A stretch of DNA of 64,000 bases from Streptomyces sp. NBC_01276 (GTDB lineage Bacteria; Actinomycetota; Actinomycetes; Streptomycetales; Streptomycetaceae). Position 1 is the stretch's first letter. Every line of letters starts with the position of its first letter. The notes beneath the pieces were generated by a model. That model had not been told where the DNA came from and ran no database searches. It was given only the letters and a program-made list of their open reading frames with translations. The translations under genes were made by a program, and so were the position numbers. This document shows positions 27,292 to 36,397 of this stretch, in pieces. The stretch spans positions 806,001 to 870,000 of the forward strand of contig NZ_CP108442.1 in NCBI RefSeq assembly GCF_041435355.1, written 5' to 3'.

Positions 27292-27645
27292 TCACGTCGC
27301 GAGCACGTACGCCAGGAGCAGCATGAGGGAGAGGGTCACACACATGAAGACCACATAACGCGTCGGGACGGCGGGCCCTTCGCCCTCCGTCTGCCCGCCT
27401 CCGGCTCGGAGGTGGTCGCGGAGCAGCCTTCCGCAGGGGATCGCGCCGATGGTGAACCCGACCCACGTGAAGGAGTACATGACCATCATCTGCCGTGCAT
27501 TCCACGGCACGGCTCCCAGGCCGCCCATCCCCGTCATCACGAGAAGGAACACGACGGAAAGACCGGCCGCCATGGCGGTCGGTCTGGGCATCCTCAGGCA
27601 GCGGTGCACACCGAGGCAGAGGACGGACGTGGCGAAGACGGCCAT
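27292..27645 (-). CDS. Small multi-span membrane protein
   Basis: 117 residues from ATG 27645, with about four membrane helices (AMAAGLSVVFLLVMTGMGGL; MMVMYSFTWVGFTIGAIPCG; YVVFMCVTLSLMLLLAYVLA). The frame is open 31 codons further upstream with a hydrophobic text (RLPIGWLLA) but no normal start and no ribosome site, so the N-terminus may be truncated. The family is not recognised. Confidence 0.5.
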   Translation of the reverse strand: MAVFATSVLCLGVHRCLRMPRPTAMAAGLSVVFLLVMTGMGGLGAVPWNARQMMVMYSFTWVGFTIGAIPCGRLLRDHLRAGGGQTEGEGPAVPTRYVVFMCVTLSLMLLLAYVLAT

Positions 27646-27697
27646 GGCCAGCAGCCAGCCGATGGGGAGTCGCGCGAGGATGTCGGGTCCTTCCTGA

Positions 27698-27738
27698 CCG
27701 GGCCAGGGGGCCGCCGGCGTGGCTTCCCCCTGGCCCGG
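27698..27738. terminator. Hairpin downstream of the ALF-repeat gene
   Basis: CCGGGCCAGGGGG (27698-27710) pairs perfectly with CCCCCTGGCCCGG (27726-27738), a 13-bp stem. It lies 33 bp past the ALF gene stop on the minus strand. Confidence 0.65.
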
Positions 27739-27770
27739 TACCGGGTCTCAGGCCGTTACCGTCGGCGCCG

Positions 27771-30700
27771 TCAGCCGAAGAGGGACGACAGCGTCGAGGT
27801 GACCGGCGAGATCAGGTCGTGGCCGAACTGCGTGATCTTCGTGGCCACAGGAGCCACGACCTTGCCGCCCACCTTACTCAGGGAGCCGATCCACTGGGAC
27901 TGCCCGAAGGTGATGACTCCCAGAGCGGTGCTGCCGGCGGAGGCCCAGAACTGGCTGCTGTTCCATCCGTAGGCGAAGCCGGTGAGCACCGTGCTGATCC
28001 CGGAGACCGCCATGGAGGCGATGCCCAGGCCGAAGGCCAGGGGTTCCAGGACGATGGCGGCGGGCGGGAAGATCAGACCGCCGATGCCGGCGAGAGCGCT
28101 CGCGAAGCCCAGGCCGGTGCTGAGCCAGCTCGTGGCGTTGGCCCACCACTTCAGGTCCTTGTACCAGGGGACGTCGCCGCCGTTGACGGTGTCGTTGTCA
28201 GCGGTGTCGGCCGGGGACTTGCCCGCGTCCCTGGCGGCCTGCGCGTCGGCGGCCGCCTGCTTGGCCGCCGCGACGAGCTCCTGCTGCCGCTTGTCCGCGG
28301 CAATCTGGTGGGCCTGGCTCGCGGCCTCGGCCGCCGTCTTCGCGTCCTGGCCGGCCTGCGTGGCTGACGCGTGGGCCGAAGCGGCCGACGCCTGGGCGGC
28401 GTTGGCGGACGCCGACGCGCTGCGCGCCGATTCGAAGGCGCGGTTGGCGGAGTAGTTCGCCGAGCGCGCGGCGGTGCGGGCCGTGGCCGCGGCCTGGCTC
28501 GCCCTGTCGGCCGAGGCCTGCGCGTCCTTGGCCGACTGGTCGGCCGCGTCGGCGTTCGCCTTCGCCTGCTGCGCGGAGTTCGCCGCCTGGACGGCCCAGT
28601 CCTTGGCCTTGTTCGCCCAGTCGATGGCCTCCGCGGCCGCGTTGCGGGCGACGGCCGCCGCCTGCTGGGCGCGGGCGGCGTCCTCCTGCGCCTTCTGCGC
28701 GATCTTCGCGGCGGCGGCGATCGCGCCCTGCATGGCGGCGATGTGGCTGGCCGAGTCGTAGTCGAGCTGAGCCGTCTTGTACTGGACCGAGCCGATGAAG
28801 TTCCGACGCATCCACGTCGGGCCCTCCATGGCCGCCTGAGCGTGGGCCCTGGTGTAGGGACCCGCCTTGTCCGAGGAGAGGAGGGCGGCAGTGGCGACCG
28901 TGTCGTCCTCCCGCTGCGCCGCCTCGCCGGTGACGGTGAGGAACGCGTACAGGGCCTCCGGAGTGCCGGCGTCCAGCGCGGCGTTGGCGGCCTTCGTGAC
29001 CGCCTTGCCCGGGTTGGCGGCGAGGGCGCGCGTCACTGCCACGCGGGCTTCCATCGCGGAGGCCTGGACGAGCCCGCCGTCCAGGAACTTGCCCACGGCG
29101 TCCGGGTCGCTGCTCCCCAGAGCCCTGGCCGCGGCGTAGCCGATGTCCGCGGGCAGGGTCCGGGCGAGGTAGAGGCTGGTCTCCCGGTCGTCCTGCCGCT
29201 GGGCGAGGTTCCGGTCGGTGTCGATCCAGACGTGGATGTCGGAGTCGGCGCCGGACAGGGCGAACCGCGCGGCCTCGTGCGTCCAGGTGCCGTGGGAAGT
29301 GCCCATCACGGCGACGGCGGCCTTGCGGCCCAGCCCGGCCGCCAGACCGGTGTCGCCCGCCTTGAGAGCCGTCTCGGCCTGGCTTATCAGGTCCTTCGTG
29401 GCCTGTGCGGCCTGCTCGGCCTGGGTGCGCTTCTCGGCGTACGCGGCCCGTTCGCTCTGCTCGATCTGGGCGAGCAGCCGGACCTCCTGGATCGCCCGCT
29501 GGGTGTCCTGGTCGAGCCGCTGCCACTCGGCCTCGCGGGCGGCCTTCTCCACCTCGACGGCCTTGGCGACCGCTTCGGTGGCGGTGTTCGCGGCCTTGGT
29601 GGCCTCGTTGGCGAACTCGGTCGACTTCTTGGCGTACTCCACGGCCTGGCCGGCGTACTGGGCGGCCCACTCGGCCGCCGCGGCGGCGTTGTCCGCGTGT
29701 GTGGCGGCGCTGTTGGCCGCATCGCGAGCGGTACGTGCCGCCGCCGCGGCCGAGTTGGCCAGGGCCTGGGCCGTGCCGGCGGCGTTGGTGGCGATCGTGG
29801 CGTTGGTGCTGGCGATCTGGGCCTGGCGCTTGGCCTCGGCGGCCTCGGCCTGGGCAGCCCCGGCGGCACTGGCGGCGGCGGCCGAGGCGTTGGCGGCGGC
29901 CGCGGCGTTGCGGGCCGCGGACGCGGCGGCGTCGCCGGCGCCGGCGGCACTGGCGGCGGCGTTCGCGGCGCTGTCGGCGGCTGCGGCCGCGCTGCGTGCC
30001 TGGGACGCGGCGGTGCGGGCGACCAGGGCGGCGTCCTTGGCGGCCTGCGCCTGGGAGGCGTCCTTGGAAGCGGCGATGGCCGCGTTGTAGGCCTGGGCGG
30101 CGGCGGAGCCCGCGTTGGCGGCGGCCTGGCCCGCGGCGGTGGCGGCGTAGGCTGCGCGCCGCGAAGCCTGGATGGCGGCGTGGGAGGCGACGGTGGCGAC
30201 GCGGGCCGCGTCGGCGGCGCCGGAGGCGGCCTCGCTCGCCTTGCGGGCCGCCCTACCGGACTTGATCACGTCCTCTTGCGCAGCCTGGGCCTCGGCGGCG
30301 GCCTTCTCGGCCGCGTCCTTGGCCTTGGCGGCGGCCTCGACGGCACGGGCCGAGGCCTCCTCGGCCTGCTTGGTCATCGCGTCGGCCTTCTTGCCCTCGC
30401 GCTGGACGACCGCGACCAGTTCCTGGATCTTCATGGCCTCCTGATCACGGGCCCGCGCGATGTGCTGGCCGATCTCCAGGAACCACTCGACGTCCTTCGC
30501 GGTCCCGGAGAGCGCCCGGGTCGCGTACTTCTGCACTTCGGGGCCCGCCTGGAAGGAGAGCTTGGAGACCTCGACCCGCATGTCCTCCAGGCGGGCGGTG
30601 TACTGGCCGTCCAGCAGGAACGTCTCCAGCGCTGTCTGGGAACCGTCGTTCAGGGCGGTGTTCCCGACGCGGTTGACCGCCTTGCCGCCCACGGCCATCA

Positions 30701-31163
30701 CCGTGCTCGTGGCGACCCGCAGGTCCTCCATGATGGCGCCCTTGAAGCCGCCGGCCAGATAGGCGGCGATGGCGGAGTCACCGCCGCTGATCGCGGCGGA
30801 GGCCTCGCGCCGGCTCCCCTTACCGCCGCCGGCGAGCGAGCTGATGATCGCAACGCGGTTGTCCTCGGCGGTCTCAGAAGCCAGGCTCGTGGCCAGGAAG
30901 TTCTGGACGTCCGTGTCGGTGCCGGTCAGGGCCGCCGCGGCGGCGGCCCGGACGGCCCTGCCTCCCAGCAGCCACGCCTTGACGACCTTGGCCCGGTCGG
31001 TGTCGGGGAGACGGAACGGGTCGCCGTCGGCGCCGTCCGGCGGAGGAACCGTGGCGGCCAGGGCGGCCACGGGGTTGAGAACGAGACTCGATGCGGTGAC
31101 GGCAAGCGTGGTGGCGGCAACGGCACCGAGAACCCGACGCCGGCTCCAATAGATGGTGTCCAA
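27771..31163 (-). CDS. Secreted ALF-repeat, alanine-rich coiled-coil protein
   Basis: 1130 residues from TTG 31163, which has AAGGG 5 bases upstream. A twin-arginine-like signal (SRRRVLGAVAATTLAVTASS) ends near residue 37. Residues about 50-260 and 620-800 carry ALF repeats (VVKAWLLGGRAVRAAAAAAL; EDNRVAIISSLAGGGKGSRR). About 260-620 and 800-990 are long Ala-rich heptad-like helices (AAxAAxxAxxxA). The last 110 residues are Gly/Ala/Leu-rich and hydrophobic (GGLIFPPAAIVLEPLAFGLG; GISTVLTGFAYGWNSS), like the pre-toxin membrane regions of polymorphic toxins. No toxin domain follows. It is probably surface-exposed; its function is unknown. Confidence 0.85.
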   Translation of the reverse strand: MDTIYWSRRRVLGAVAATTLAVTASSLVLNPVAALAATVPPPDGADGDPFRLPDTDRAKVVKAWLLGGRAVRAAAAAALTGTDTDVQNFLATSLASETAEDNRVAIISSLAGGGKGSRREASAAISGGDSAIAAYLAGGFKGAIMEDLRVATSTVMAVGGKAVNRVGNTALNDGSQTALETFLLDGQYTARLEDMRVEVSKLSFQAGPEVQKYATRALSGTAKDVEWFLEIGQHIARARDQEAMKIQELVAVVQREGKKADAMTKQAEEASARAVEAAAKAKDAAEKAAAEAQAAQEDVIKSGRAARKASEAASGAADAARVATVASHAAIQASRRAAYAATAAGQAAANAGSAAAQAYNAAIAASKDASQAQAAKDAALVARTAASQARSAAAAADSAANAAASAAGAGDAAASAARNAAAAANASAAAASAAGAAQAEAAEAKRQAQIASTNATIATNAAGTAQALANSAAAAARTARDAANSAATHADNAAAAAEWAAQYAGQAVEYAKKSTEFANEATKAANTATEAVAKAVEVEKAAREAEWQRLDQDTQRAIQEVRLLAQIEQSERAAYAEKRTQAEQAAQATKDLISQAETALKAGDTGLAAGLGRKAAVAVMGTSHGTWTHEAARFALSGADSDIHVWIDTDRNLAQRQDDRETSLYLARTLPADIGYAAARALGSSDPDAVGKFLDGGLVQASAMEARVAVTRALAANPGKAVTKAANAALDAGTPEALYAFLTVTGEAAQREDDTVATAALLSSDKAGPYTRAHAQAAMEGPTWMRRNFIGSVQYKTAQLDYDSASHIAAMQGAIAAAAKIAQKAQEDAARAQQAAAVARNAAAEAIDWANKAKDWAVQAANSAQQAKANADAADQSAKDAQASADRASQAAATARTAARSANYSANRAFESARSASASANAAQASAASAHASATQAGQDAKTAAEAASQAHQIAADKRQQELVAAAKQAAADAQAARDAGKSPADTADNDTVNGGDVPWYKDLKWWANATSWLSTGLGFASALAGIGGLIFPPAAIVLEPLAFGLGIASMAVSGISTVLTGFAYGWNSSQFWASAGSTALGVITFGQSQWIGSLSKVGGKVVAPVATKITQFGHDLISPVTSTLSSLFG

Positions 31164-31665
31164 AACGGCCCTTCGCTATCGGCGCCCGATGGCGCACGTT
31201 TTCCATCGCCAAGGCAGGGGTGTGCCCGACGAGTTCCGAGAGCTTTGCTCCGCGACCCTATGCAGCGAACGACTGATTGACCACTAGTCAAAATGCCAAA
31301 AAGTGCCGGTTCGTTGGCACGGCCGCGTCACTGAATCACGCATTCCGTAAGCGATCGATAGGCCTGAAGACGGCCTTCGTGCATGAATCCATGATTCCGC
31401 AGTCGCGGCACCCAATGAGTGAAGTGACGCAAGTCACCCGACGGCTGCTCTGAGTACCGCGTTCCGTGCGCTAAAAGATCATCAAGTTTCTTTGTGACAG
31501 CTTGAGTTGCCAGCTCGGTGTTCAGCTATGCTCCCGGTCGGAAGTGGGGGACTTCCGGGGGATGCACGTCTGTCGACGATCATGTCGCCCATTCGGAATG
31601 AGGCCTCCACATTCGTCTTGACAGCCGTTCCGGGCAGCTATCCGGAACCAATGACGGGGGCAGTG
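31164..31665. promoter_or_regulatory. Divergent regulatory gap with ATTCCG half-sites and dyads
   Basis: There is no gene here. The region is AT-richer than its surroundings. It contains ATTCCG at 31342 and 31394, CGGAAT at 31594, a GGAAGT...ACTTCC dyad at about 31540-31557, and TTGAC-CACTA-GTCAA at about 31276-31290. CGGAAT/ATTCCG half-sites also occur upstream of the other two copies of the small secreted protein gene (33610; 40945-40973), which makes them candidates for a shared regulator. Confidence 0.4.
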
Positions 31666-32184
31666 ATGAAGGCACGGAGTGCGGTAGTCCGCACTGTCGG
31701 CGCAGCTCTGGGGGCGGGTGCCCTGGCGTGGCTCGCGGTCGCGGGCGGAGTCGCCGGAACGGGCGCGCCGGTCGGCGCCTCGGCGATGGGTTCCGTCGCG
31801 GACGAGGGTCCCGGTTACGCGATCGAGGACTTCGGTTATCCGAACGCCGACAAGATCCTGGCGGAGCGGGGCATCACCCTGAAGCGAGGTGACGGTCACA
31901 TCGTGCTGGCGGACTGTGCGAGCGCGACCGACCTGCTGGAGGTCTGGTCCCGTGCAAACGACAAGATCTGTTTCCGCGTCACCGGCGCCAGCGGTTACCT
32001 GACCCTGGAGATCCCCGCGGTCTTCGCGGTCAAGGGCAACAGCTACTCGGCCCAGGTCGACATGACCACGGGTACCGAGCAGAAGAAGTTCGACGTGAAC
32101 AAGAACGCCTGGACGCCGGTCGGCGAGAGCGCCGACGAGCAGGGCCGCGACTTCATGCTCATGGAGATCCGCACCACCAAGTAG
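31666..32184 (+). CDS. Small secreted protein, copy 1
   Basis: 172 residues from ATG 31666, the start that matches the other two copies; GGGGG lies 6-10 bases upstream. A Sec signal (TVGAALGAGALAWLAVAGGV) ends near residue 42 (ASA). The mature part (DEGPGYAIEDFGYPNADKIL; ASGYLTLEIPAVFAVKGNSY) has two cysteines (LADCASA, DKICFRV), a beta-rich middle and an acidic C-terminus. The family is not recognised. Three copies are identical over most of the mature part. Each heads an arm containing trypsin-fold pseudoprotease genes, which suggests partnership. Confidence 0.8.
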   Translation: MKARSAVVRTVGAALGAGALAWLAVAGGVAGTGAPVGASAMGSVADEGPGYAIEDFGYPNADKILAERGITLKRGDGHIVLADCASATDLLEVWSRANDKICFRVTGASGYLTLEIPAVFAVKGNSYSAQVDMTTGTEQKKFDVNKNAWTPVGESADEQGRDFMLMEIRTTK

Positions 32185-32377
32185 CAGCGGAGCCGCCCGC
32201 GCTAGGCATCCGTCCTCATGCCGGCGCCCATGCCGGGCGACGGACCCGTCGCAAGGCGCCCGTACCGCCTATCTGGCAGCACTCCCGTGAACCCGTCGGC
32301 CGAGTGGCCGAACCGCGTTGCGGGCGTCCGCGAGGCCATGCCCGCGCACCCGCGCTCTGCCCGCGAAGGGAACTCGC

Positions 32378-33529
32378 ATGTCCGCACTCCGTCCGCGCAC
32401 CGCGCGGATCTCCAGCCTGCTGGCCACCTCCGCCGTGCTGTCGGCGGGCCTGATATCGGCGACCCCCGCCGCCGCGGCCTCCGGCCCCGAGGCCGCCACG
32501 GGCGCGCAACCCTACGCCGTCCGGCTCAACCTCGGCGACGAGGCCAACTCCCGTGCTTGCACCGGCACTCTGGTCGACCGCTTCTGGGTCCTCACCGCCG
32601 CGAGCTGCTTCGCCACCATCCCCGGCACCCCGGTCCCGGCCGGCGAGCCGGCCCTGAAGACCACCGCGACGCTCAGCGACGGCAAGGCGGTCGAGGTCAT
32701 CGAGATCGCGCCGCGCACCGACCGGGACGCTGCCCTCGTACGACTTGCCACCGCGGTCACCGGAATCGCACCCGCCCCCCTCGCGACCGCCGCCCCGTCG
32801 GCCGGTACCGACCTGACCGCGGCCGGATTCGGCCGTACGAAGTCCGAGTGGCTGCCGGACAAGCTCCACACCGCCACCTTCACCGTCAACTCCGTGACAT
32901 CCACGACGCTCTCCGTCACCGGTAAGGGCACGGACGTGCTCTGCAAGGGCGACACCGGCGGACCACTCCTGAACTCCGCGGGCCAGATCGTCGCCGTCAA
33001 CTCCCGCTCCTGGCAGGGTGGCTGCCTCGGCACCCCCGCGACCGAGACCCGTACGGGCGCCATCTCCACCCGCACCGACGACCTCGCCGGCTGGCTGCGG
33101 GACGTCCGCTTCACCACCGCCTCGATCCAGAACGCGCTGAGCAACCGCTGCGCGTACGTCGGTTGGCGCACCCCCGACAACGGCGCCCAGGCCCAGCAGG
33201 TCGACTGCGATCCGCAGTACGCCGACCAGCTCTGGAAGCTGGAGCCGGTCCCGGGCGGCTACCAGATCCGCAACCAGTACAACAACCGCTGCCTCCTGGT
33301 CTCGTGGCGCACCCCTGAGGACGGCGCGCCCGTGACGCAGTACGACTGCCACCCGGAGTACGCCGACCAGGTGTGGAAGCTGGAGCCGGTCGCCGGCGGC
33401 GGCTACTCCATCCGGAACTCGCTGACCGACAAGTGCATGTACGTCTCATGGCGCACGCCGGAGTGGGGAGCGCCCCTGACGCAGGTCGGTTGCGACTCCC
33501 GGTATGTCGACCAGGTCTGGAAGATCTGA
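32378..33529 (+). CDS. Secreted trypsin-fold pseudoprotease with ricin-type trefoil
   Basis: 383 residues; ATG 32378 behind GAAGGGAACTCGC. A signal peptide ends near residue 34. Residues 35-240 are an S1 (trypsin) fold: CTGTLVDRFWVLTAASC aligns with the catalytic-His block but has Ser76 instead of His. Asp117 is kept. GDTGGPLLN aligns with GDSGGP but has Thr193 instead of Ser. Residues about 250-383 form three trefoil repeats, each with NRC/DKC...WRTP...DQ-W-K, a ricin-B-like carbohydrate-binding module. It is unlikely to be an active protease; a binding role is inferred. Confidence 0.85.
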   Translation: MSALRPRTARISSLLATSAVLSAGLISATPAAAASGPEAATGAQPYAVRLNLGDEANSRACTGTLVDRFWVLTAASCFATIPGTPVPAGEPALKTTATLSDGKAVEVIEIAPRTDRDAALVRLATAVTGIAPAPLATAAPSAGTDLTAAGFGRTKSEWLPDKLHTATFTVNSVTSTTLSVTGKGTDVLCKGDTGGPLLNSAGQIVAVNSRSWQGGCLGTPATETRTGAISTRTDDLAGWLRDVRFTTASIQNALSNRCAYVGWRTPDNGAQAQQVDCDPQYADQLWKLEPVPGGYQIRNQYNNRCLLVSWRTPEDGAPVTQYDCHPEYADQVWKLEPVAGGGYSIRNSLTDKCMYVSWRTPEWGAPLTQVGCDSRYVDQVWKI

Positions 33530-33551
33530 ACGGCCTGACCAACCGAAAGAA

Positions 33552-33597
33552 ATGGAGGCTGCCCTCGGCGCCCCGCCGAGGGCAGCCTCCATTTTTC
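33552..33597. terminator. Intrinsic terminator after pseudoprotease 1
   Basis: ATGGAGGCTGCCCTCGGC (33552-33569) pairs with its complement ending 33592, an 18-bp stem with a 5-base loop and a following TTTTT (33592-33596). It is the clearest intrinsic terminator in the window. Confidence 0.9.
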
Positions 33598-33700
33598 GTC
33601 TTCACCGTGCGGAATGAAACCTCGGGACGACCCGGCAGTGCAATCTGTCAGTTGTCACCGACTTGAAGCCGCTATCAAGCAAGGACTGGAATAGCAGCCA

Positions 33701-34219
33701 ATGAAGGCACACAAGAAAATGCTCCGCGCTGTTGGCGCGGCCCTGGGCGCGGGCGCCCTGGCATGGATCGCGGTCGGTGGCGGAATCTCCGGAGCTCCTG
33801 CCCGAGTGAACGCCTCGGCGATGGGTTCCGTCGCGGATGAAGGCCCTGGTTACGCGATCGAGGACTTCGGTTATCCGAACGCCGACAAGATCCTGGCGGA
33901 GCGGGGCATCACCCTGAAGCGAGGTGACGGTCACATCGTGCTGGCGGACTGTGCGAGCGCGACCGACCTGCTGGAGGTCTGGTCCCGTGCAAACGACAAG
34001 ATCTGTTTCCGCGTCACCGGCGCCAGCGGTTACCTGACCCTGGAGATCCCCGCGGTCTTCGCGGTCAAGGGCAACAGCTACTCGGCCCAGGTCGACATGA
34101 CCACGGGTACCGAGCAGAAGAAGTTCGACGTGAACAAGAACGCCTGGACGCCGGTCGGCGAGAGCGCCGACGAGCAGGGCCGCGACTTCATGCTCATGGA
34201 AATCCGCACCACCAAGTAG
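33701..34219 (+). CDS. Small secreted protein, copy 2
   Basis: 172 residues from ATG 33701. The signal region (MKAHKKMLRAVGAALGAGAL) differs from copies 1 and 3, but from ASAMGSVADEGPGYAIEDFG to the end the protein is identical to copy 1. The DNA is nearly identical over about 400 bp, which points to recent duplication or gene conversion. It is followed 135 bp later by pseudoprotease 2 on the same strand. Confidence 0.8.
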   Translation: MKAHKKMLRAVGAALGAGALAWIAVGGGISGAPARVNASAMGSVADEGPGYAIEDFGYPNADKILAERGITLKRGDGHIVLADCASATDLLEVWSRANDKICFRVTGASGYLTLEIPAVFAVKGNSYSAQVDMTTGTEQKKFDVNKNAWTPVGESADEQGRDFMLMEIRTTK

Positions 34220-34354
34220 CAGCGGAACCGCCCACGCCGCTCCGCCCGCACCACGCCATTCCCTTGAAACCGTCGGCCCGAGCGGGCCGGCATGCGCCCT
34301 GGCATGTGTGTGGACGTTCCCGCATGCCCGCGCTTCGATGCCGAAGGAAGAAGC

Positions 34355-36307
34355 ATGTCTGCATCCCGTCCGCGCGCCGCGCGGATCTCCGGCCTGTTGG
34401 CCGCCGCCGCCGTGATGTCGGTGGGCCTCGCCGTTCCGGCCACTCCCGCTCTGGCGGTGTCCGGCCCCGAGGCCGCCGCCGGCCAGCTCCCGAACGTCGT
34501 GAAGCTCAACCTCGGCGATGAGGCCGACTCCCGTGCGTGTACGGGCACACTGGTCGACCCCCTCTGGGTGCTGACGGCCGCGAGCTGTTTCGCGGCCACG
34601 CCCGGTACGCCGGTCCCGGCGGGCAAGCCGGCCCTGAAGACCACCGCGACGCTCAGCGACGGCAAGACCGTCGAGATCACCGATATCGCCCCGCGCGACG
34701 ACCGTGACGCGGCCCTGGTCCGGCTGGCCACCGCCGTCACCACCATCAAGCCGGCTCCCCTGGCAACTACCGCACCGGCCGCTAACACCGAACTCACCGC
34801 GGCCGGGTACGGCCGCACCAAGACCGAGTGGGTACCGGACAAGCTCCACACCGGCATCTTCACCCTCAACTCCACCACGTCCACCACCCTCGCCATCACC
34901 GGCAAGGGCACCGACGTCCTGTGCAAGGGCGACACCGGCGGACCGCTCCTCAACGCCTCCGGCCAGCTCACCGCCATCAACTCCCGCTCCTGGCAGGGCG
35001 GCTGCCTCGGCACCCCCGCGACCGAGACCCGCACGGGCGCCACCTCCACCCGCACCGACGACCTCACCCAATGGATCAGGACCACGACCTACCGCGCTCC
35101 GGCGACGTCCAGCGACTTCAACGGTGACGGCAAGACCGACCTCGCCCTCACCGGCGGCCCGGACTGGACCTGCCTGCCGGTGGCGATGTCCAAGGGCGAC
35201 GCCACGTTCAACGTCTCCTGCAACGCTCCCGGCATGGACTGGGGCAACTGGGCGGCGACGCCGAACGTGAAGGTCGTCAAGGGCGACTTCAACGGCGACG
35301 GCAAGACCGACCTCGCCCTCACCGGCGGCCCGGGCTGGACCTGCCTGCCGGTGGCGATGTCCAAGGGCGACGGCAGCTTCAACGTCTCCTGCAACGCTCC
35401 CGGCATGGACTGGGGTGGCTGGGCCGCGACGCCGAACGTCAAGGTCATGTCCGGTGACCTCAACGGCGACGGCAAAACCGACCTCGCCCTCACCGGCGGC
35501 CCGGACTGGAACTGCCTGCCCGTCGCGATGTCCAAGGGCGACGGCAGCTTCAACGTCTCCTGCAACGCTCCCGGCCTGTCCTGGGGTGGCTGGGCGGCTG
35601 AGACCGGCGTGAAGGTCGTCTCCGGTGACCTCAACGGTGACGGCAAGACCGACCTCGCCCTCACCGGCGGCCCGGGCTGGACCTGCCTGCCCGTCGCGAT
35701 GTCCAAGGGCGACGGCAGCTTCAACGTCTCCTGCAACGCTCCCGGCATGGACTGGGGTGGCTGGGCCGCGACGCCGAACGTCAAGGTCATGTCCGGTGAC
35801 CTCAACGGCGACGGCAAAACCGACCTCGCCCTCACCGGCGGCCCGGACTGGAACTGCCTGCCCGTCGCGATGTCCAAGGGCGACGGCAGCTTCAACGTCT
35901 CCTGCAACGCTCCCGGCCTGTCCTGGGGTGGCTGGGCAGCTGAGACCGGCGTGAAGGTCGTCTCCGGTGACCTCAACGGTGACGGCAAGACCGACCTCGC
36001 CCTCACCGGCGGCCCGGGCTGGACCTGCCTGCCCGTCGCGATGTCCAAGGGCGACGGCAGCTTCAACGTCTCCTGCAACGCTCCCGGCATGGACTGGGGT
36101 GGCTGGGCCGCGACGCCGAACGTCAAGGTCATGTCCGGTGACCTCAACGGCGACGGCAAAACCGACCTCGCCCTCACCGGCGGCCCGGACTGGAACTGCC
36201 TGCCCGTCGCGATGTCCAAGGGCGACGGCAGCTTCAACGTCTCCTGCAACGCTCCCGGCCTGTCCTGGGGTGGCTGGGCGGCTGAGACCGGCGTGAAGGT
36301 CGTCTAG
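34355..36307 (+). CDS. Secreted trypsin-fold pseudoprotease with seven FG-GAP-like repeats
   Basis: 650 residues; ATG 34355 behind GAAGGAAGAAGC. The signal peptide ends near residue 35. The S1-like domain spans about 36-245, with Ser77 for His (WVLTAASCFA), Asp118 kept, and Thr194 for Ser (CKGDTGGPLL). From residue 254 seven 57-residue repeats begin D-F/L-NGDGKTDLALTGGP and contain two cysteines each (WTCLP...VSCNAPG). NGDGKTD is a Ca-binding FG-GAP/VCBS-type loop, so the tail is probably a beta-propeller. The protease domain is almost identical in DNA to that of the 36398 gene. Confidence 0.85.
   Translation: MSASRPRAARISGLLAAAAVMSVGLAVPATPALAVSGPEAAAGQLPNVVKLNLGDEADSRACTGTLVDPLWVLTAASCFAATPGTPVPAGKPALKTTATLSDGKTVEITDIAPRDDRDAALVRLATAVTTIKPAPLATTAPAANTELTAAGYGRTKTEWVPDKLHTGIFTLNSTTSTTLAITGKGTDVLCKGDTGGPLLNASGQLTAINSRSWQGGCLGTPATETRTGATSTRTDDLTQWIRTTTYRAPATSSDFNGDGKTDLALTGGPDWTCLPVAMSKGDATFNVSCNAPGMDWGNWAATPNVKVVKGDFNGDGKTDLALTGGPGWTCLPVAMSKGDGSFNVSCNAPGMDWGGWAATPNVKVMSGDLNGDGKTDLALTGGPDWNCLPVAMSKGDGSFNVSCNAPGLSWGGWAAETGVKVVSGDLNGDGKTDLALTGGPGWTCLPVAMSKGDGSFNVSCNAPGMDWGGWAATPNVKVMSGDLNGDGKTDLALTGGPDWNCLPVAMSKGDGSFNVSCNAPGLSWGGWAAETGVKVVSGDLNGDGKTDLALTGGPGWTCLPVAMSKGDGSFNVSCNAPGMDWGGWAATPNVKVMSGDLNGDGKTDLALTGGPDWNCLPVAMSKGDGSFNVSCNAPGLSWGGWAAETGVKVV
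34446..35070. repeat. Near-identical inverted copy of the pseudoprotease domain
   Basis: This stretch of pseudoprotease 2 recurs on the opposite strand at about 37483-38109 in pseudoprotease 3, essentially base for base. The two genes then switch to unrelated C-terminal repeats. The limits are judged by eye. Confidence 0.75.
35114..36307 (+). repeat. Seven tandem 171-bp coding repeats
   Basis: Units start at 35114, 35285, 35456, 35627, 35798, 35969 and 36140. From the second unit on they alternate in type (GWTC...MDWGG, then DWNC...LSWGG), so the last six form three nearly identical 342-bp dimers. This implies recent tandem duplication and probable copy-number variability. Confidence 0.9.
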
Positions 36308-36330
36308 TTGGCACACCGACACACCGATGA

Positions 36331-36366
36331 GGAGGCCGCCCCTCGGCTTGCCGAGGGGCGGCCTCC
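36331..36366. terminator. Bidirectional terminator between convergent pseudoproteases
   Basis: GGAGGCCGCCCCTCGGC (36331-36347) pairs with its complement at 36350-36366: a 17-bp perfect stem with a 2-base loop, placed between the converging genes ending at 36307 and 36398. Confidence 0.8.
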
Positions 36367-36397
36367 GGTACGACCGCGAACGAGGGGACGCTACGTG

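Noticed and set aside
28371..31280. A 969-codon plus-strand frame opposite the ALF-repeat gene
   Set aside because: Low-complexity Gly/Arg/Leu shadow of the alanine-rich coding repeats; no start signal or domain.
32378..33529. Annotating the S1-fold proteins as active serine proteases
   Set aside because: Catalytic His and Ser positions are Ser and Thr in all four, so activity should not be assumed.
33602..36322. A 906-codon minus-strand frame with strong internal repeats
   Set aside because: The repeats mirror the 171-bp units of pseudoprotease 2 on the other strand; it also spans the start of another gene and a terminator.
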